From positions 31,000,001-31,064,000 of the forward strand of contig CM114271.1 in the NCBI GenBank assembly GCA_050084515.1: DNA of 64,000 nt. The letters are read 5' to 3'. The stretch comes from Blasia pusilla. Its lineage: Eukaryota; Marchantiophyta; Marchantiopsida; Blasiales. Both the position numbers and the translations under genes were made by a program. Numbering within the stretch: position 1 is the first letter of the stretch; every line of letters starts with the position of its first letter. Under the pieces are notes generated by a model that worked only from the letters and a program-made list of their open reading frames with translations, was not told the DNA's origin and searched no databases. Below, one piece after another: positions 11,262 through 21,358 of the stretch.

Positions 11262-11266
11262 ACTCG

Positions 11267-11605
11267 TATCCTACCATCTCCCCATACCCGCAAAATGTGA
11301 GTCCCCTCCCACCTGAACCTCTTGGCTCTTTGTAGGATCCGATCCCGCTCCCTAGCACTCACTGGACTCGCAATGACGCCAGTGCCCAAGAAATCCACAA
11401 CCTCCACGTCGTCATGGATATCACGACCACCTGTCGCCTCCTCACTAACCTCCGGATCCAAAGACTCATCATCCAACCCCACCACTGGAATCATCACCTG
11501 TGGCTGACCTGCCATATTCAACCAACAAAGATAGGTAGATGTATGCCAATCGGGCACCATCTCCTCATCACTCTCTCCGTGCCATCGAGCTCCTGTATCG
11601 TCTCT
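11267..11605 (-). pseudogene. RNase H to integrase spacer of the Ty3 polyprotein
   Basis: This acidic stretch (for example GLDDESLDPEVSEEATGG) links RNase H to the integrase and reads into FRWEGTHILRVWGDGRIRVV just before the solo LTR. Such a Trp/Arg-containing lead-in directly before the zinc-binding domain is usual in Ty3 Pol. I see no separate domain. Confidence 0.6.
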
Positions 11606-12978
11606 CTAACTCGAACATGGGTTACGACTCAACCTATCCGCATCCTGGTTCAGCCGACTTGGCCTATGAACCATCTCAAACTCATACTCATGTAGTAATA
11701 GAGCCCACTTGGCAAGCTTGCCCGTAAGCTTGTCGGACTCCATCAACCACCTCAACGGCTGATAATCAGTGATAAGTGTGAAAGGGTTGCCGAATAAATA
11801 GCACCTAAAATGTGCCACGGCCCACACTGCAGCCAAGCACTCTCCCTTGTAGGAGCTGTACTTCGCCTCTGCAATTTTTTTCGATCGGCTCGCGTAAGCC
11901 GCAACGAACTCCCTCTCCTTGTCATCCCTGTGAGTAAACACTGCTCCTAGACCCAACATGCTCCAATCCGTATGTAACTGGAATGGGCGACCCCTAACCG
12001 GTCTCTGTAAAATGGGTGAGGACGTCAACGTGTCCTTGAGCAATGCTCGCTCCTGATCATCTCCCCACAACCAAACCTGATCAAGTCTCGTCAACAAGGT
12101 CAAAGACTTTGAGATTGCACTAAAACCCTTGACATACCGTCGATAGAAGTTCGCCAGTCCAAGAAATGCTCGGACTTGACTCACATCTGTAGGGCGTGGA
12201 ATCTGCGCAATAGCCTCTACCTTCATTTTCTGAACGCCTAACCCACTCGGGTATATGGTGTGTCCCAAGTACTCAATCTGCTCTTGAAAGAATCTGCACT
12301 TGCCTGGATGTAACTTGGTCCATGTTCTCGCAATTGTGAAACACCTCCTCCAAGTGTCGCTCATGCTCCTCAACCGTGGAATTGAAGATAAGAATATCAT
12401 CTATGTAACATCGTACAAAATCCAAGCCAGCCAGAATCCTATCTATCACTCTCTGAAACTCTGCAGGCGCGTTCTTCAACCCAAATGGTAAGAACCGCCA
12501 CTGATACGAGCAATCTCTCCCGAACCGATCTATCTCCCGACGAATCTTTGTCTTCTCCTATCCTCCAACCTGATAGGAAGCGATGATAGCCAAGACGAGA
12601 TCTAAATATCAAGATCTTTACATGTCCTACCGTATCAAAGATCTCCTCAGGAGTAGGGATGGCGTACTGATCTGACCTCGTCTGTCGGTTGATGAGACGG
12701 TAATCTCCACACATCCGCCTATCCGTCCAATTGCCATACATATCCTTCTTTGCAGGCATGACTGTGGCAGATGCATACTCCCCATGTGATAACTCCATAA
12801 GTCCTGCCTCCAACAAGTCCTGACTCCTTCTCTGAATCAAGGTCCGCTCCATATCAAAATACCTGTAGGATTGACGAAAGATTGGCGTATCACTAGCCAA
12901 CTCAATCCTTATCCCGGGATCCTTCAGCGTACCGAAGTCTCTCATACTGAAGTCAAAACAACTGACATGCCCTCTCAA
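11606..12978 (-). pseudogene. Reverse transcriptase and RNase H
   Basis: RT starts in the same frame as protease and DNMT (DTPIFRQSYRYF, ASATVMPAKKD, RMCGDYRLINRQT). It breaks by frameshift near 12600 and continues as KNAPAEFQRVIDRIL and the catalytic YIDD at about 12396-12407. A further frameshift leads into 12400-11606, which holds the RT end (YLGHTIYPSGLGV, FLGLANFYRRYVKGFS) and RNase H. RNase H acidic residues are visible in HTDWS, KGECLAAVWA, LITDYQPL and NQDADRLSR. Both domains have normal length and a complete motif set. The copy is inactive only because of frameshifts and stops. Confidence 0.9.
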
Positions 12979-13308
12979 AAACCTATGAACTCGCCGTCGC
13001 TCTCCTCATATCAACTTGAGACCTATCATAGGCTCCCAAGTCTCCATCGTGACCTCACTTGGAGAGGACGCAACCTCCGACTTTGGTTGCTATGTAGCAA
13101 CCCTAGCCACCTCTGCAACAGCCACTCCACTCTGACCTCCTACACCATGCTCCACATCCGAAAAATGAACATGTGCTACTCTAGCCGCCTTCGCACTCTC
13201 TGTTTGAACGACGTCCCAGGAAGTCCATGGGTGCCTATCTCTCCTCGTCTCGTCCCCAGCCAATGGCTGTACAGACCCTGTAGGCAATGGTCCAACTCGT
13301 GGACGTGA

Positions 13309-14445
13309 CAGCATGGATGACACTCGCATCCGTCTCTGCTCAGCCATACCTAGGCTGACTATCCATGTGAGAGAGTTGAGGTCCATCGCCTGCCCCAACA
13401 TCTATCTCCGGGATGCCTCACTCATCCCTGGCACCGCCGTAGTACCGGTAGTAAACCCCACGGCGCGCTCGCGCTCATCTGCTATACGCTCCTCCAATGC
13501 TCCAGTCACCTCATCCCAAATCATGCCTGGCCCTCCCTGACAAAAGGCATGGGATGCTGGGAAGCTCACCAACGTAGGTAAGGCTGCCCTCAACTCCCCC
13601 ACCCTATTGGCCGTGGCCAACGGTGGTCTATCATCCCGTGTCACCACCTGAGATCGATGCCCTGAGCCCAAAATAGCATCCACTGTGAGATGTGGTGCTC
13701 TCTGGACTCCACTGTATGCTCGACTCAGTACCTCTCATGGTATCAGGTTCGTCCACCACAGTCGTGGACGATGGGCACGTGAACCAACTCTCGCTGCATC
13801 TAACAACATAGAAGGTCCCAAGCAAGACCTCACCTGATGTACACTCGTCATCACACGTGCATGAGTGTCTCCCAACAATGGCACGTTCTCCAAAATGTAC
13901 GCTGGAGAACATATCTTACTCTTCTGCAAGTGTCGTAATACTTGCAGCATCTCCCAAAACATCCCTGACCTCGGAAGCTGCAATCCAAATCCTCGCCCTG
14001 CTGATGAATGACCTTGACATGGCCATCCAGCAATCACCAAATGAATGGTGCCAACTCTATCCAGATCCTGCGCCCCCACCAAAGAGATGTCGGTGGGTAG
14101 CGTATGCTGATATCCACGTACTGCAGATACCGGCAACAACTCAGGATACCTTTGGACCAATCTCGCCACGTGACATAATGATACTTGCCGCACGGTCTCA
14201 TCTCTCTCCACATAAAGGTATTGATGCATTCGTATGCCCGCCTGCAATAGTGCAGCCAATCTGGTGCTTATCCCTCCGAAGAGATCTAACACCCAAACAC
14301 CCTCCTCTAGGCACTCCCATACAACAGGTGTGGTATCTAGTGGGGTCAACGTCTCCACTCCAAGAGCCCGATCGCCACGTGACTCTCGCTGCTCTGGAAT
14401 AAAAACATGACTCCACGCCTGCCTCACGAGGTCCTCGGCACTCCT
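13309..14445 (-). pseudogene. DNMT3-like C5-cytosine DNA methyltransferase domain of Ty3 Pol
   Basis: Would methylate cytosine C5 in DNA. Numbering from the Met at 14427: motif I DLFGGIST 48-55, motif II YVERD 72-76, motif IV AGWPCQ with catalytic C137, motif VI ENV 180-182, motif VIII DAARVGSRAHRPRLWWTNL 210-228. That last block resembles DNMT3 (DAKEVSAAHRARYFWGNL). After an in-frame TGA at 13735-13737 the same frame gives RERAVGFTTGTTAVPGMSEA and, past a TAG at 13402-13404, LGQAMDLNSLTWIV, matching motifs IX-X of DNMT3/DRM. No UBA, PWWP or BAH domain is seen. The order I, II, IV, VI, VIII, IX, X is that of DNMT3 and unlike the permuted order of plant DRM. It sits between protease and RT in one frame, so it was probably made as part of Gag-Pol. 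Confidence 0.9.
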
Positions 14446-15156
14446 CTATAGCTCTCGAGTCGTACCCCACAATGGTGAAGAGGCCTCGCCAACATGGGAA
14501 GAGACACCCGCCATGGCCTGTCTCTCCATGGGACTATCCGCTACTGGGACATTCTCTGCATGTGCGTTCCCCTCCAACAACTCTCCTAGCCAGCTAATAC
14601 TACCTGTGAAAGCTGCCAACGTAGTCATAGACTCGCCTCGTGATCGACCACCTCGTCCCGCAAACTGCACAGGTAACTGACTCATCCGGCCGTCACCTGA
14701 TCGACATCTTGGCCAATAAGCAACGGTCTCCTCCTCGAAGTCAAGGATGAATCCTAGGGGATATAACACTGTACTCCCCACCAACACATCATACGACTCA
14801 TCTGATATCGTAATCGCACGTGTGCGCACCATAGCACTATCCGTCGCATGCTCTGGCTGGACTCTAACAACAATCTCCTGTCGAGTCATATATTGAGTGG
14901 ATGATACGCCCCCAATCGAGGTCTGTATCTGGAAGGGACAAGGCTTAATGTCGGCCTTCCGTAACCCCAACGCTAAACACGCCGCCTTCCCTAACATCAA
15001 GGGTTGTGCTCCCGAATCAAGTAGGATGCGCTGCGGATGGTATACTGTCCCCGTCGGACTAACCAAGCAAAATACTCCAGCTCGATTATCCAGTAACACT
15101 ACTCCAGGTGTCACCACTGCTCGCTCTATGGCCGGTCGAGCTAGCATATCTACCAA
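14446..15156 (-). pseudogene. Retropepsin-type aspartic protease
   Basis: The active-site block RILLDSGAQPLMLGKAACLALGL contains the D-S-G catalytic triplet. The flap/second-strand region follows (QTSIGGVSSTQYMTRQEIVVRV), then the closing ESYDVLVGSTVLYPLGFILDF, the usual form in Ty3 elements. A linker of about 90 residues leads to the methyltransferase. The frame is closed by a TAG at 14446-14448. The related copy at 5255-6130 has a Gln codon at this position, so the stop is secondary and protease and methyltransferase were one polypeptide. Confidence 0.85.
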
Positions 15157-15917
15157 CTTCGCCGCCGCCGCATGCCATGACTATGGGGAACGCCCCAAGA
15201 CACGGCTCGAGGGCAAGTCCGCCACCTCCTCAACTACCTTTGAACAAGAAGCAGTCATCTCTCCATGCTCACACAACATGGCGGCCAACCGGAACACCTC
15301 AGCTGGTCCAACTCCCAACGTCGCCAACTCTATGGCGGAAAATAGTGGAGTCTGACTCACTCTGGTGGCCACCTCCAACACTATGGTCGACACTGACTCC
15401 ACTAGAGCCACCATAGGAGTTTTCACTCCAACTCCTCGTGACCTCGGCGTGAGGTGCCTCGAGGCGAGGCACCGTTGGTCGTCGAGGCACCATCGATGGT
15501 GTGTGTAGTGCCTCTGACAATGTGAACGACTGTGGAACCCTGGCCTGCTGCCCATCGGTCCCCTCTGGTGGGTCAATCTCAACTCCACCTCTTGATGGCT
15601 CGGTGCCTCTCGCGACTCGAGTCACCACCGCACCGCTCCAGCCTGGCTGCACTACACATAAATCCCATACTGGCGAGATCCTCACCCGGGTCAGGGTAAG
15701 AGGTAGAAGCTGGAGTCACACTAGCTGCTCGCAGATCCATGCCTTCCCTAAGCTGCATCATCGTCATGGCAGCAATCCTCTGCTCCAACTGATCGATGCG
15801 TAAGAGAAGTGCCGGCTCTGGTGCTCCTGCTCCATCTCCTCTGGCTGGTGGTGGTCCTCTACCACCACGTCTAGGAAAAACTCCCCAACCTCCTCCAGGA
15901 CGATCGCCCCCAGGCCC
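15157..15917 (-). pseudogene. Spacer between nucleocapsid and protease
   Basis: Low-complexity coding-like sequence rich in Pro, Arg and Ser with several frame changes. RVPQSFTLSEALHTPSMVPRR and SCSKVVEEVADLPSSRVLG can be read on the minus strand. No domain is recognised. A coiled or disordered linker from the end of Gag to the protease is the likely nature. Confidence 0.4.
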
Positions 15918-16295
15918 TCAACCTACCTCTGGACGTGCCCCTCGGCGAAGGTCAAAACATCTATCCCTAGTGTGACCATATCTGTAGCAATTGTCACATT
16001 GGTGCTGTGGTGGGGGCATCCTCTGTGGCTCTTGAGAAATTGGAGGCGCTGGTGGTCCTCTCCCATGATGTGGGCAGTCTCTCTGCCTATGGGCCCCTCC
16101 ACACATCCAACAAGACCACATCGGTCCCTGCTGGGCAACATATGTAGGTACGGGTTGTTGCCTCATAGGCTCACGGTACCCGCCCTGCTCTCTAGGCACG
16201 CTGGCCCACTCCCGTGGTACTGGTGCTCGCTGTGGAACCTGTGGGGTCACCGTCGCTCGTGGACCCGTCGACTCTCGAGAAAATCCAGCGGTCAC
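15918..16295 (-). pseudogene. Gag nucleocapsid with two zinc knuckles
   Basis: A Pro/Arg/Gln-rich region holds two CCHC knuckles: CWMCGGAHRQRDC (one residue shorter than the canonical spacing) and CDNCYRYGHTRDRC (canonical C-x2-C-x4-H-x4-C). It would bind the element RNA during particle assembly. It is out of frame with the capsid part, and whether by programmed frameshift or decay is not decidable here. Confidence 0.8.
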
Positions 16296-16299
16296 TACC

Positions 16300-17005
16300 T
16301 ACTCCTCACTCATGTTGAGCTCAATACGCTCAGACAACTCAAAGACCACCTTCAATGTGGGCTTTGTTGTGTGAATCAGCACCGCATCTCGGACTCTTCT
16401 CGGTCCAGAACCCCGTACCAATATTGGACTGACTGCGCCCTAGTCACTCCAAAAAAAGCAGTGATCAGCCTCCTCATGCGTGTGAATGCCTCTCTCAGAG
16501 TCTCACCCGATCGTCGCTGAAAATTCTTTAGACTCTTCAGCTTGTCGGTGCGTACGCCCTAGTAGCTCTTCCCCAACTGTCGGAAGAACTCCACTGTGGG
16601 GTTGAAGCTGGGTGGCCCTCTACCACTAGAGGTCTGTGCCACATCGCCTCTCTTACTACCCTCCTCTCCATCTAGTCTCCGGGCAGATGGTGTGGGTCTC
16701 TCTCCCCTCACAATCCCATCATATGCCTCGCGACTACTAGTCGACACATACCCTAGAGCCCAATACATCCTCCAGGCATCGATCTCTACTGAATATAGTG
16801 ATTGAAACTCCATGTAGTCATCCATCGGAGGACCCTCCAAGTGCTGGAACAACCCCTTCCATGCCATGAAAGGGTTGAACCATGTCGGGGTCCGTATCTC
16901 TTGGAAGTCGCACCATGTGTCAAACTCCTTGATAAAATCATCTAAGTCGATGGTGTCCACTACACCCGAGAAACGACGCATGCCCCGATGGCCCATGTCG
17001 TCCAT
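16300..17005 (-). pseudogene. Gag capsid
   Basis: Starts at the ATG at 17003-17005. FSGVVDTIDLDDFIKEFDTW followed by AWKGLFQHLEGPPMDDYMEF is the retrotransposon Gag fold (PF03732-like). After a stop near 16560 the same protein continues with LKSLKNFQRRSGETLREAF and RMRRLITAFFGVTRAQ. Coding-like sequence with a TAG precedes the ATG, so the original start may lie further upstream near 17110. Confidence 0.75.
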
Positions 17006-17192
17006 CTCCTACCAAGTACTACTGTCTCTGTCTGTGATCTCGTCGCCAGACCCAATGTCGAGTGATGACGATCCAGCCACGAATGGATGTCGAGGTAGCT
17101 CCTCACTGGTAACCCCTCAGTATCTCACTCCGCTCCGTGTCACACCACTACTACTGCTCGCACTACCCCGTTCTTCCGAACCCTAGAAGAAC

Positions 17193-17372
17193 GCCGTGAT
17201 GACAAACCCTGTCTCACCCGCTCAAGCACTCAGACTCACCGAGAGTCTCCCACATGCCTCACTAGCTCACCTATGCTAACATCAATCCCGTGATGACATA
17301 CCCGGCCTCACGCACGCTCAACACTCGGGCTCACCATGAGCCTCCCAATTGACTCACCTAACCTAGCGACAC
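17193..17372. repeat. Diverged tandem duplication, about 96-bp unit, two copies
   Basis: CGTGATGACA...CTCACC...CTCAA...GCCTC...CTCACCTA occurs at about 17193-17285 and again at about 17289-17372 with the same order of matches. It lies just upstream of gag, in the probable 5' untranslated region of the Ty3 element. Confidence 0.6.
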
Positions 17373-17639
17373 TCTCTCGGGTCATACACGTGACCCCTAC
17401 TCGGCAACCACCGTATATCCACCAACATGCTACACATGAAAAGAATCTACACTTGTCACCATCACTGCAGCCACCTAGCACCAGCTACTATCCGATACCC
17501 AACACTCTCAATCACACACGACAAGTGCGGGAAAAGCGACTCGAATGGGTAACCTGATCAGGCCCTCCAACCTGCTGCACTGTCAACATGCACTCCTCCA
17601 CATGATATGACAATCTCCACAACACAACACTCTCCTCGA

Positions 17640-18400
17640 CCAACACGTGGATCCTCCGTCAACAGATGCGGACAACATGTCGGCATCATGCGCACTGCCC
17701 CTCCATCGTCAACTCTCGCAACGCCCTGTCGCGCCCCAAAACATCATGTCACGCCCGCTGTCCAACTATGTCGGTCACTCACCACGTCGACATCCTCCCT
17801 GCCATCACGTTGCCCATGCGCAACCGTGTTTGCCGGACCGACCTCGTCCGTCCTACCACGTTCGCCGCTACAACTGCACCACATCCACTCCTACCACGTT
17901 GGAGGGGGGGTGGGAACTTGGCCCGCGGCCCTATGCAAGCCCCTTGGGCCCTAAATGCGGGGGGGCCTGGCCCGCACCCCTATGGGCCTCCCCAACTTTT
18001 GGGAAGGGAGCAATAAATGGGGGAGGGGGGGGCACGCGCTCTTATGCGCGCCTCCCACCTCGGGGGGGGGGGGGGGGCGTGCCATCCGCCGTCCGCCACC
18101 GTCTGTCGGCGCCCGCCGACCAAAACGCCTGTCAGCGCCCCCGGCGGCTACAAGCCCTAACCCTCTTTTCTTCTCGCTCTCGACACCCTCACTCGCGTGC
18201 ATCCGACGCTCCACCGCACACTACATTCGGCTGCTATCCCGCGTCAATCCGTACCAGCAAAATCTGAAAAAAATGGACAGGGCTTCCGCCCACGGCCTTC
18301 CAAACAGAAAATGACAAACACCCGCAACACACACATCTCCAGGGGCTCCCGACCAAGGCAACTCGCTTGCCTACCTGCAAACAACGAATTCCCACCAGCC
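17640..18400. other. GC-rich low-complexity stretch with long G runs
   Basis: G runs occur at 17899-17907, 17960-17967, 18020-18033 and, longest, about 18061-18077. The open frames over this stretch on both strands are Pro/Arg/Gly compositional artefacts. It may belong to the 5' LTR/leader of the Ty3 element, but I could not show a matching LTR. Confidence 0.4.
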
Positions 18401-18621
18401 CACTGACATCTTTCTCATGTAAAAATAAAGAGTAGTAAAAACGGCACACTCGGCCTAAAACTCCACTCGGCCTAAATCTACATCGGCATATCGAGCCTCG
18501 TCCACCCTGTGCTATCAAGGAATCCGGACGCTAGCACCCTAGTCCTATCTCACACACATACAAGGGAGGTGCTCCAACAGCCCAACATGAGAAAGATGGC
18601 TTAGGAAAGCCATCTTCCTCT

Positions 18622-18629
18622 CTTATATA
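18622..18629 (-). promoter_or_regulatory. Candidate TATA box upstream of the Ty3 element
   Basis: The minus strand reads TATATAAG, followed by AGAGGAAGATGGC. It is the only strong TATA match between gag and 19000 and faces the element, so it is a candidate LTR promoter. An imperfect inverted repeat (GATGGCTTTCC/GGAAAGCCATC) lies just downstream. Confidence 0.35.
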
Positions 18630-18659
18630 GGGTTGGGAAGAGCCAAAAGGCTCATCCCC

Positions 18660-19655
18660 TAAAAATAGCCCTCCCCTTGGTAACCTGCGAGCACAGGTTA
18701 CCAGGGGCGGGTGACCTGGTCAATAAGTCACCAGGCTGTAAAAGACCTCAACATGAAAGTTTTCAGAAACGACGTTCCTGACACAATGGACCTATCCTCA
18801 ACCTCATCCATCACCGTGGGACAAAGTTACACTCAAGATAGTCCGCTGGCTCCTACGCCCTATCCACGATAGATCTTGGCCTATCGGCTACTCAGATGTG
18901 ACAAGTCGCACTTGGAAAATGGTTGTTTGGAATCATAACCTTGTGTTAAGTCATGTAATGGAGTCATACAAATTCGAATAAGAAATTGAAAGTGGTAACG
19001 GAGTAGCCAAATAGTTGCTCTTGGAAAAAATGAAATTGCAATATTGGAGCTACATTGCTACGTTTACCCATATTAGTGGCAAATGGTTGAGATAGCAATT
19101 ACAAGAAGAGGAATGAGCAAGAAGACATTACTTCAATGGTGAGCTTTATTTATGGAAGGGAAATTACAATCCAAAATTTTCCCTCCAATCCATCTTCTAA
19201 CATTAAGGTTAGGGTTTGGATTATTGATCTTTTAGGGATTTTGGGTTGCTTGCGTGTGTCTTGCGAGTCAAATTGTCACTTGTAGCTGCAAGAAAGTCAC
19301 CCATCTGAGTGACGTGATGGTCTTGTGGCTCTCGCTATTCGAATAAACTATGGCAATGTTACTCGCAACACTGCAAAAAAAACCACAAAAAAACTCAGTT
19401 GCGAGAAAGTCGCAAAACAAATTGGCAGACCTACCCTCTATGGATCCCTTGTGCACCTTCATTTTCCTCATTTCACAGTTGCTTGCATGCGTGAGGGAGA
19501 GCCCTCTAGGAGTGGTTTCAGAAACCCACTGGAGCGGGATACATTTTCCGGGGCCATTGATGAGACGGTTAACATTCTTAGAATGTATGAGTCAATGAAA
19601 TTTTAGAATGTTTAACTAACTATGTGGGCGTATCATATAGTTCATTAAGTATGGC
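18660..19655. other. Non-coding; short inverted repeats only
   Basis: GGTAACC(TG...CA)GGTTACC at 18680-18702 is a short inverted repeat, and GTGACCTGG/...GTCACCAGG lies next to it. No coding or RNA gene is recognised in the rest. Confidence 0.3.
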
Positions 19656-19659
19656 AAGT

Positions 19660-20645
19660 ACCCCACTCCCAAGCAAGGTTGCACGAAAACGTAAAAGTCC
19701 ATCCATGGGACAGACATATCTGAACATGACCACGGACATGGAACACCGGGCGCGAGCACGAGTATTTTTGGCGCCCAGATTAACCGCGTGGGCTCCACTT
19801 GCGGGCCACCGATGCGGGCTCTGATGAAGGGTGCAGGCTTCAATCATGACGCGGGCTGCTTGCAGACTTAGGAGCCCGCATTCGGGCTAGGGTGCGGCCC
19901 TAAAGCTTGCATCCGGACTACTTGCGGGCCGCCAAGCCCGTGTGCGGGCTACTTGCAAGCCTTGCAGCCTGCGCGTGGCCTCGTTGCGGGCCCTAGAGAC
20001 CGCGTGCGGGCTGCTTGCGGACCTAGGAGCCACTATGCAAGCTAGGTTGCGGGCCCTAAAGCCCAAATCTAGGCTGATTGCGGGCCTTGGAGACTTCTTG
20101 CGGGCTATGTCACAGGCCGCCAAGCCTGTGCGCTCGCTTGTTGTGGGTCCTAGAGCCTGCGTGCGGGCTTAGGTGCGAGCTTGATGCGAGCAGTGAAGTC
20201 CGAGCTGCTTACGGGCTATGAAGCCCGGGCTGCTTGCAAGCTTGGGAGCCCACATGCGGACTACAATGCGGGCTTGCATGCAGGCCTCCGAGCCCGCGCG
20301 GAGGCTAGTTGCGGGCCCTAGAGCCCGCGCGCAAGCTCCTTGCGAGCTTTGGAGCCCACCTGCGCGCTATGTTGCGGAATCGTTGCGGGCTCATTGCGGG
20401 CTCCTGCGCAAGCTACTTGCGGGCTTACCAGCCTACAAGGGTGCGGGTTGCTTGCGGGCCTAAGAGCCCGCGCGCAGGCTTGGCGGCCCGCATCCATGAG
20501 CTAGTTGCGGGCCCTGGAGCCCACATGCTCTCGCCTAAACCCCACATATGGCCCGCATCGGGGGCTCGCCCTAAGGCTCGCATGCAAGCTGTGAGCCCGC
20601 GCACGGGCTTCTTGCGGGCCGTGCAAGTGAGTGGTTGTGGGCGGG
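19660..20645 (-). repeat. GC-rich minisatellite element, 31-32 bp unit, about 25 copies
   Basis: A degenerate unit of the form GCGGGCT-NN-TTGCGGGCC-CTAG-AGCCCGC recurs every 31-32 bp (AGCC-type positions at 19934, 19966, 19997, 20028, 20060, 20091, 20123, 20154). Each unit contains self-complementary GCGGGC/GCCCGC arms. The left flank (19660-19740) read on the minus strand matches the right flank of the plus-strand copy at 30840-31265, so this is one repeat family in two orientations. Open frames over it are artefacts. Confidence 0.75.
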
Positions 20646-20649
20646 CCCT

Positions 20650-21053
20650 ATGATTTTTGTGGGATATTAAATAAATTCTGTCACTATTATGGTTTGGGTG
20701 ATTGACGGTTTGAGACGTTGGAATAGGGTTGTTGTAGGAGGAGTAATTGAAGAATTTATGATTCTAGTAGTGGAAAAAGGAATGACAATATTAAAATAGA
20801 TTTGGATGGTTGTATTGCAAAATAGGTCTGTGTAAATTTAGACTAGGTCAAGAAGTTAGGATAGGTCAAGAAGGAATCTAATAGGAGAATAAAAGTAGGT
20901 TTATTTAATGAAAAATAATAGAGATGGTTTAATAATCAATTGTAAGTGGGAGTAGATGATTTGGGGAATTAGAAGGGTTTATTCTCATCCTTCCATCCTC
21001 CCCTATATAAACTTGCTCATTTTTTGTATACCCTCACAATCTCATTCCTCCCT

Positions 21054-21119
<66 letters not shown>

Positions 21120-21355
21120 CCTGGAAGTTTTTTTTTCTCCGTAGATAGCTAAACTTGATAAGTGAGAATGTTTTGCCACGGATTAACCTTGATAATTAAG
21201 TTTAGGTATCTCGGTTATCTAGGTTAGCATATTAATCTTTCTTGTTTATAATGAGTGTTCCAACTTTTGTTTTTGGAGCATTCACGGAATATATTTGGTA
21301 TAATTTGCATACATTTTACTGATCGATATATACTAAAAATTTTTGGTGGGGTTAG
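20650..21355. other. AT-rich non-coding with (TC)n at 21056-21116
   Basis: A near-perfect (TC)n microsatellite of about 60 bp lies at 21056-21116. The remainder may contain the 5' end and leader of the hAT element that follows, but I found no convincing terminal inverted repeat. Confidence 0.5.
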
Positions 21356-21358
21356 TGA

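Larger units (their letters stand above)
8978..17110 (-). mobile_element. Ty3/gypsy retrotransposon carrying a DNMT3-like methyltransferase and a PHD finger
   Basis: Reading the minus strand from 17110 down to 8978 gives gag capsid, two CCHC knuckles, aspartic protease, a C5 DNA methyltransferase, reverse transcriptase, RNase H, integrase and a terminal PHD finger. RT before integrase places it in Ty3/gypsy (Metaviridae-type). The copy is defective: five in-frame stops lie between protease and RT, frameshifts occur in gag and RT, and a solo LTR sits in the integrase. LTRs were not delimited. The right flank is GC-rich with one TATA candidate at 18622; nothing similar is seen on the left. C5 methyltransferases inside retrotransposons have been reported in dinoflagellates and charophyte algae. 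The order protease-DNMT-RT and the terminal PHD finger are read directly here. Confidence 0.88.

Noticed and set aside
13857-14402. 181-codon plus frame over the methyltransferase
   Set aside because: Shadow of the minus-strand methyltransferase, which has all conserved motifs.
17647-18267. 206-codon plus frame in GC-rich sequence
   Set aside because: Pro/Arg/Gly composition follows from the base composition and G runs; no motif.
19887-20653. Several Ala/Arg/Gly-rich open frames
   Set aside because: They are frames through the 31-32 bp minisatellite.
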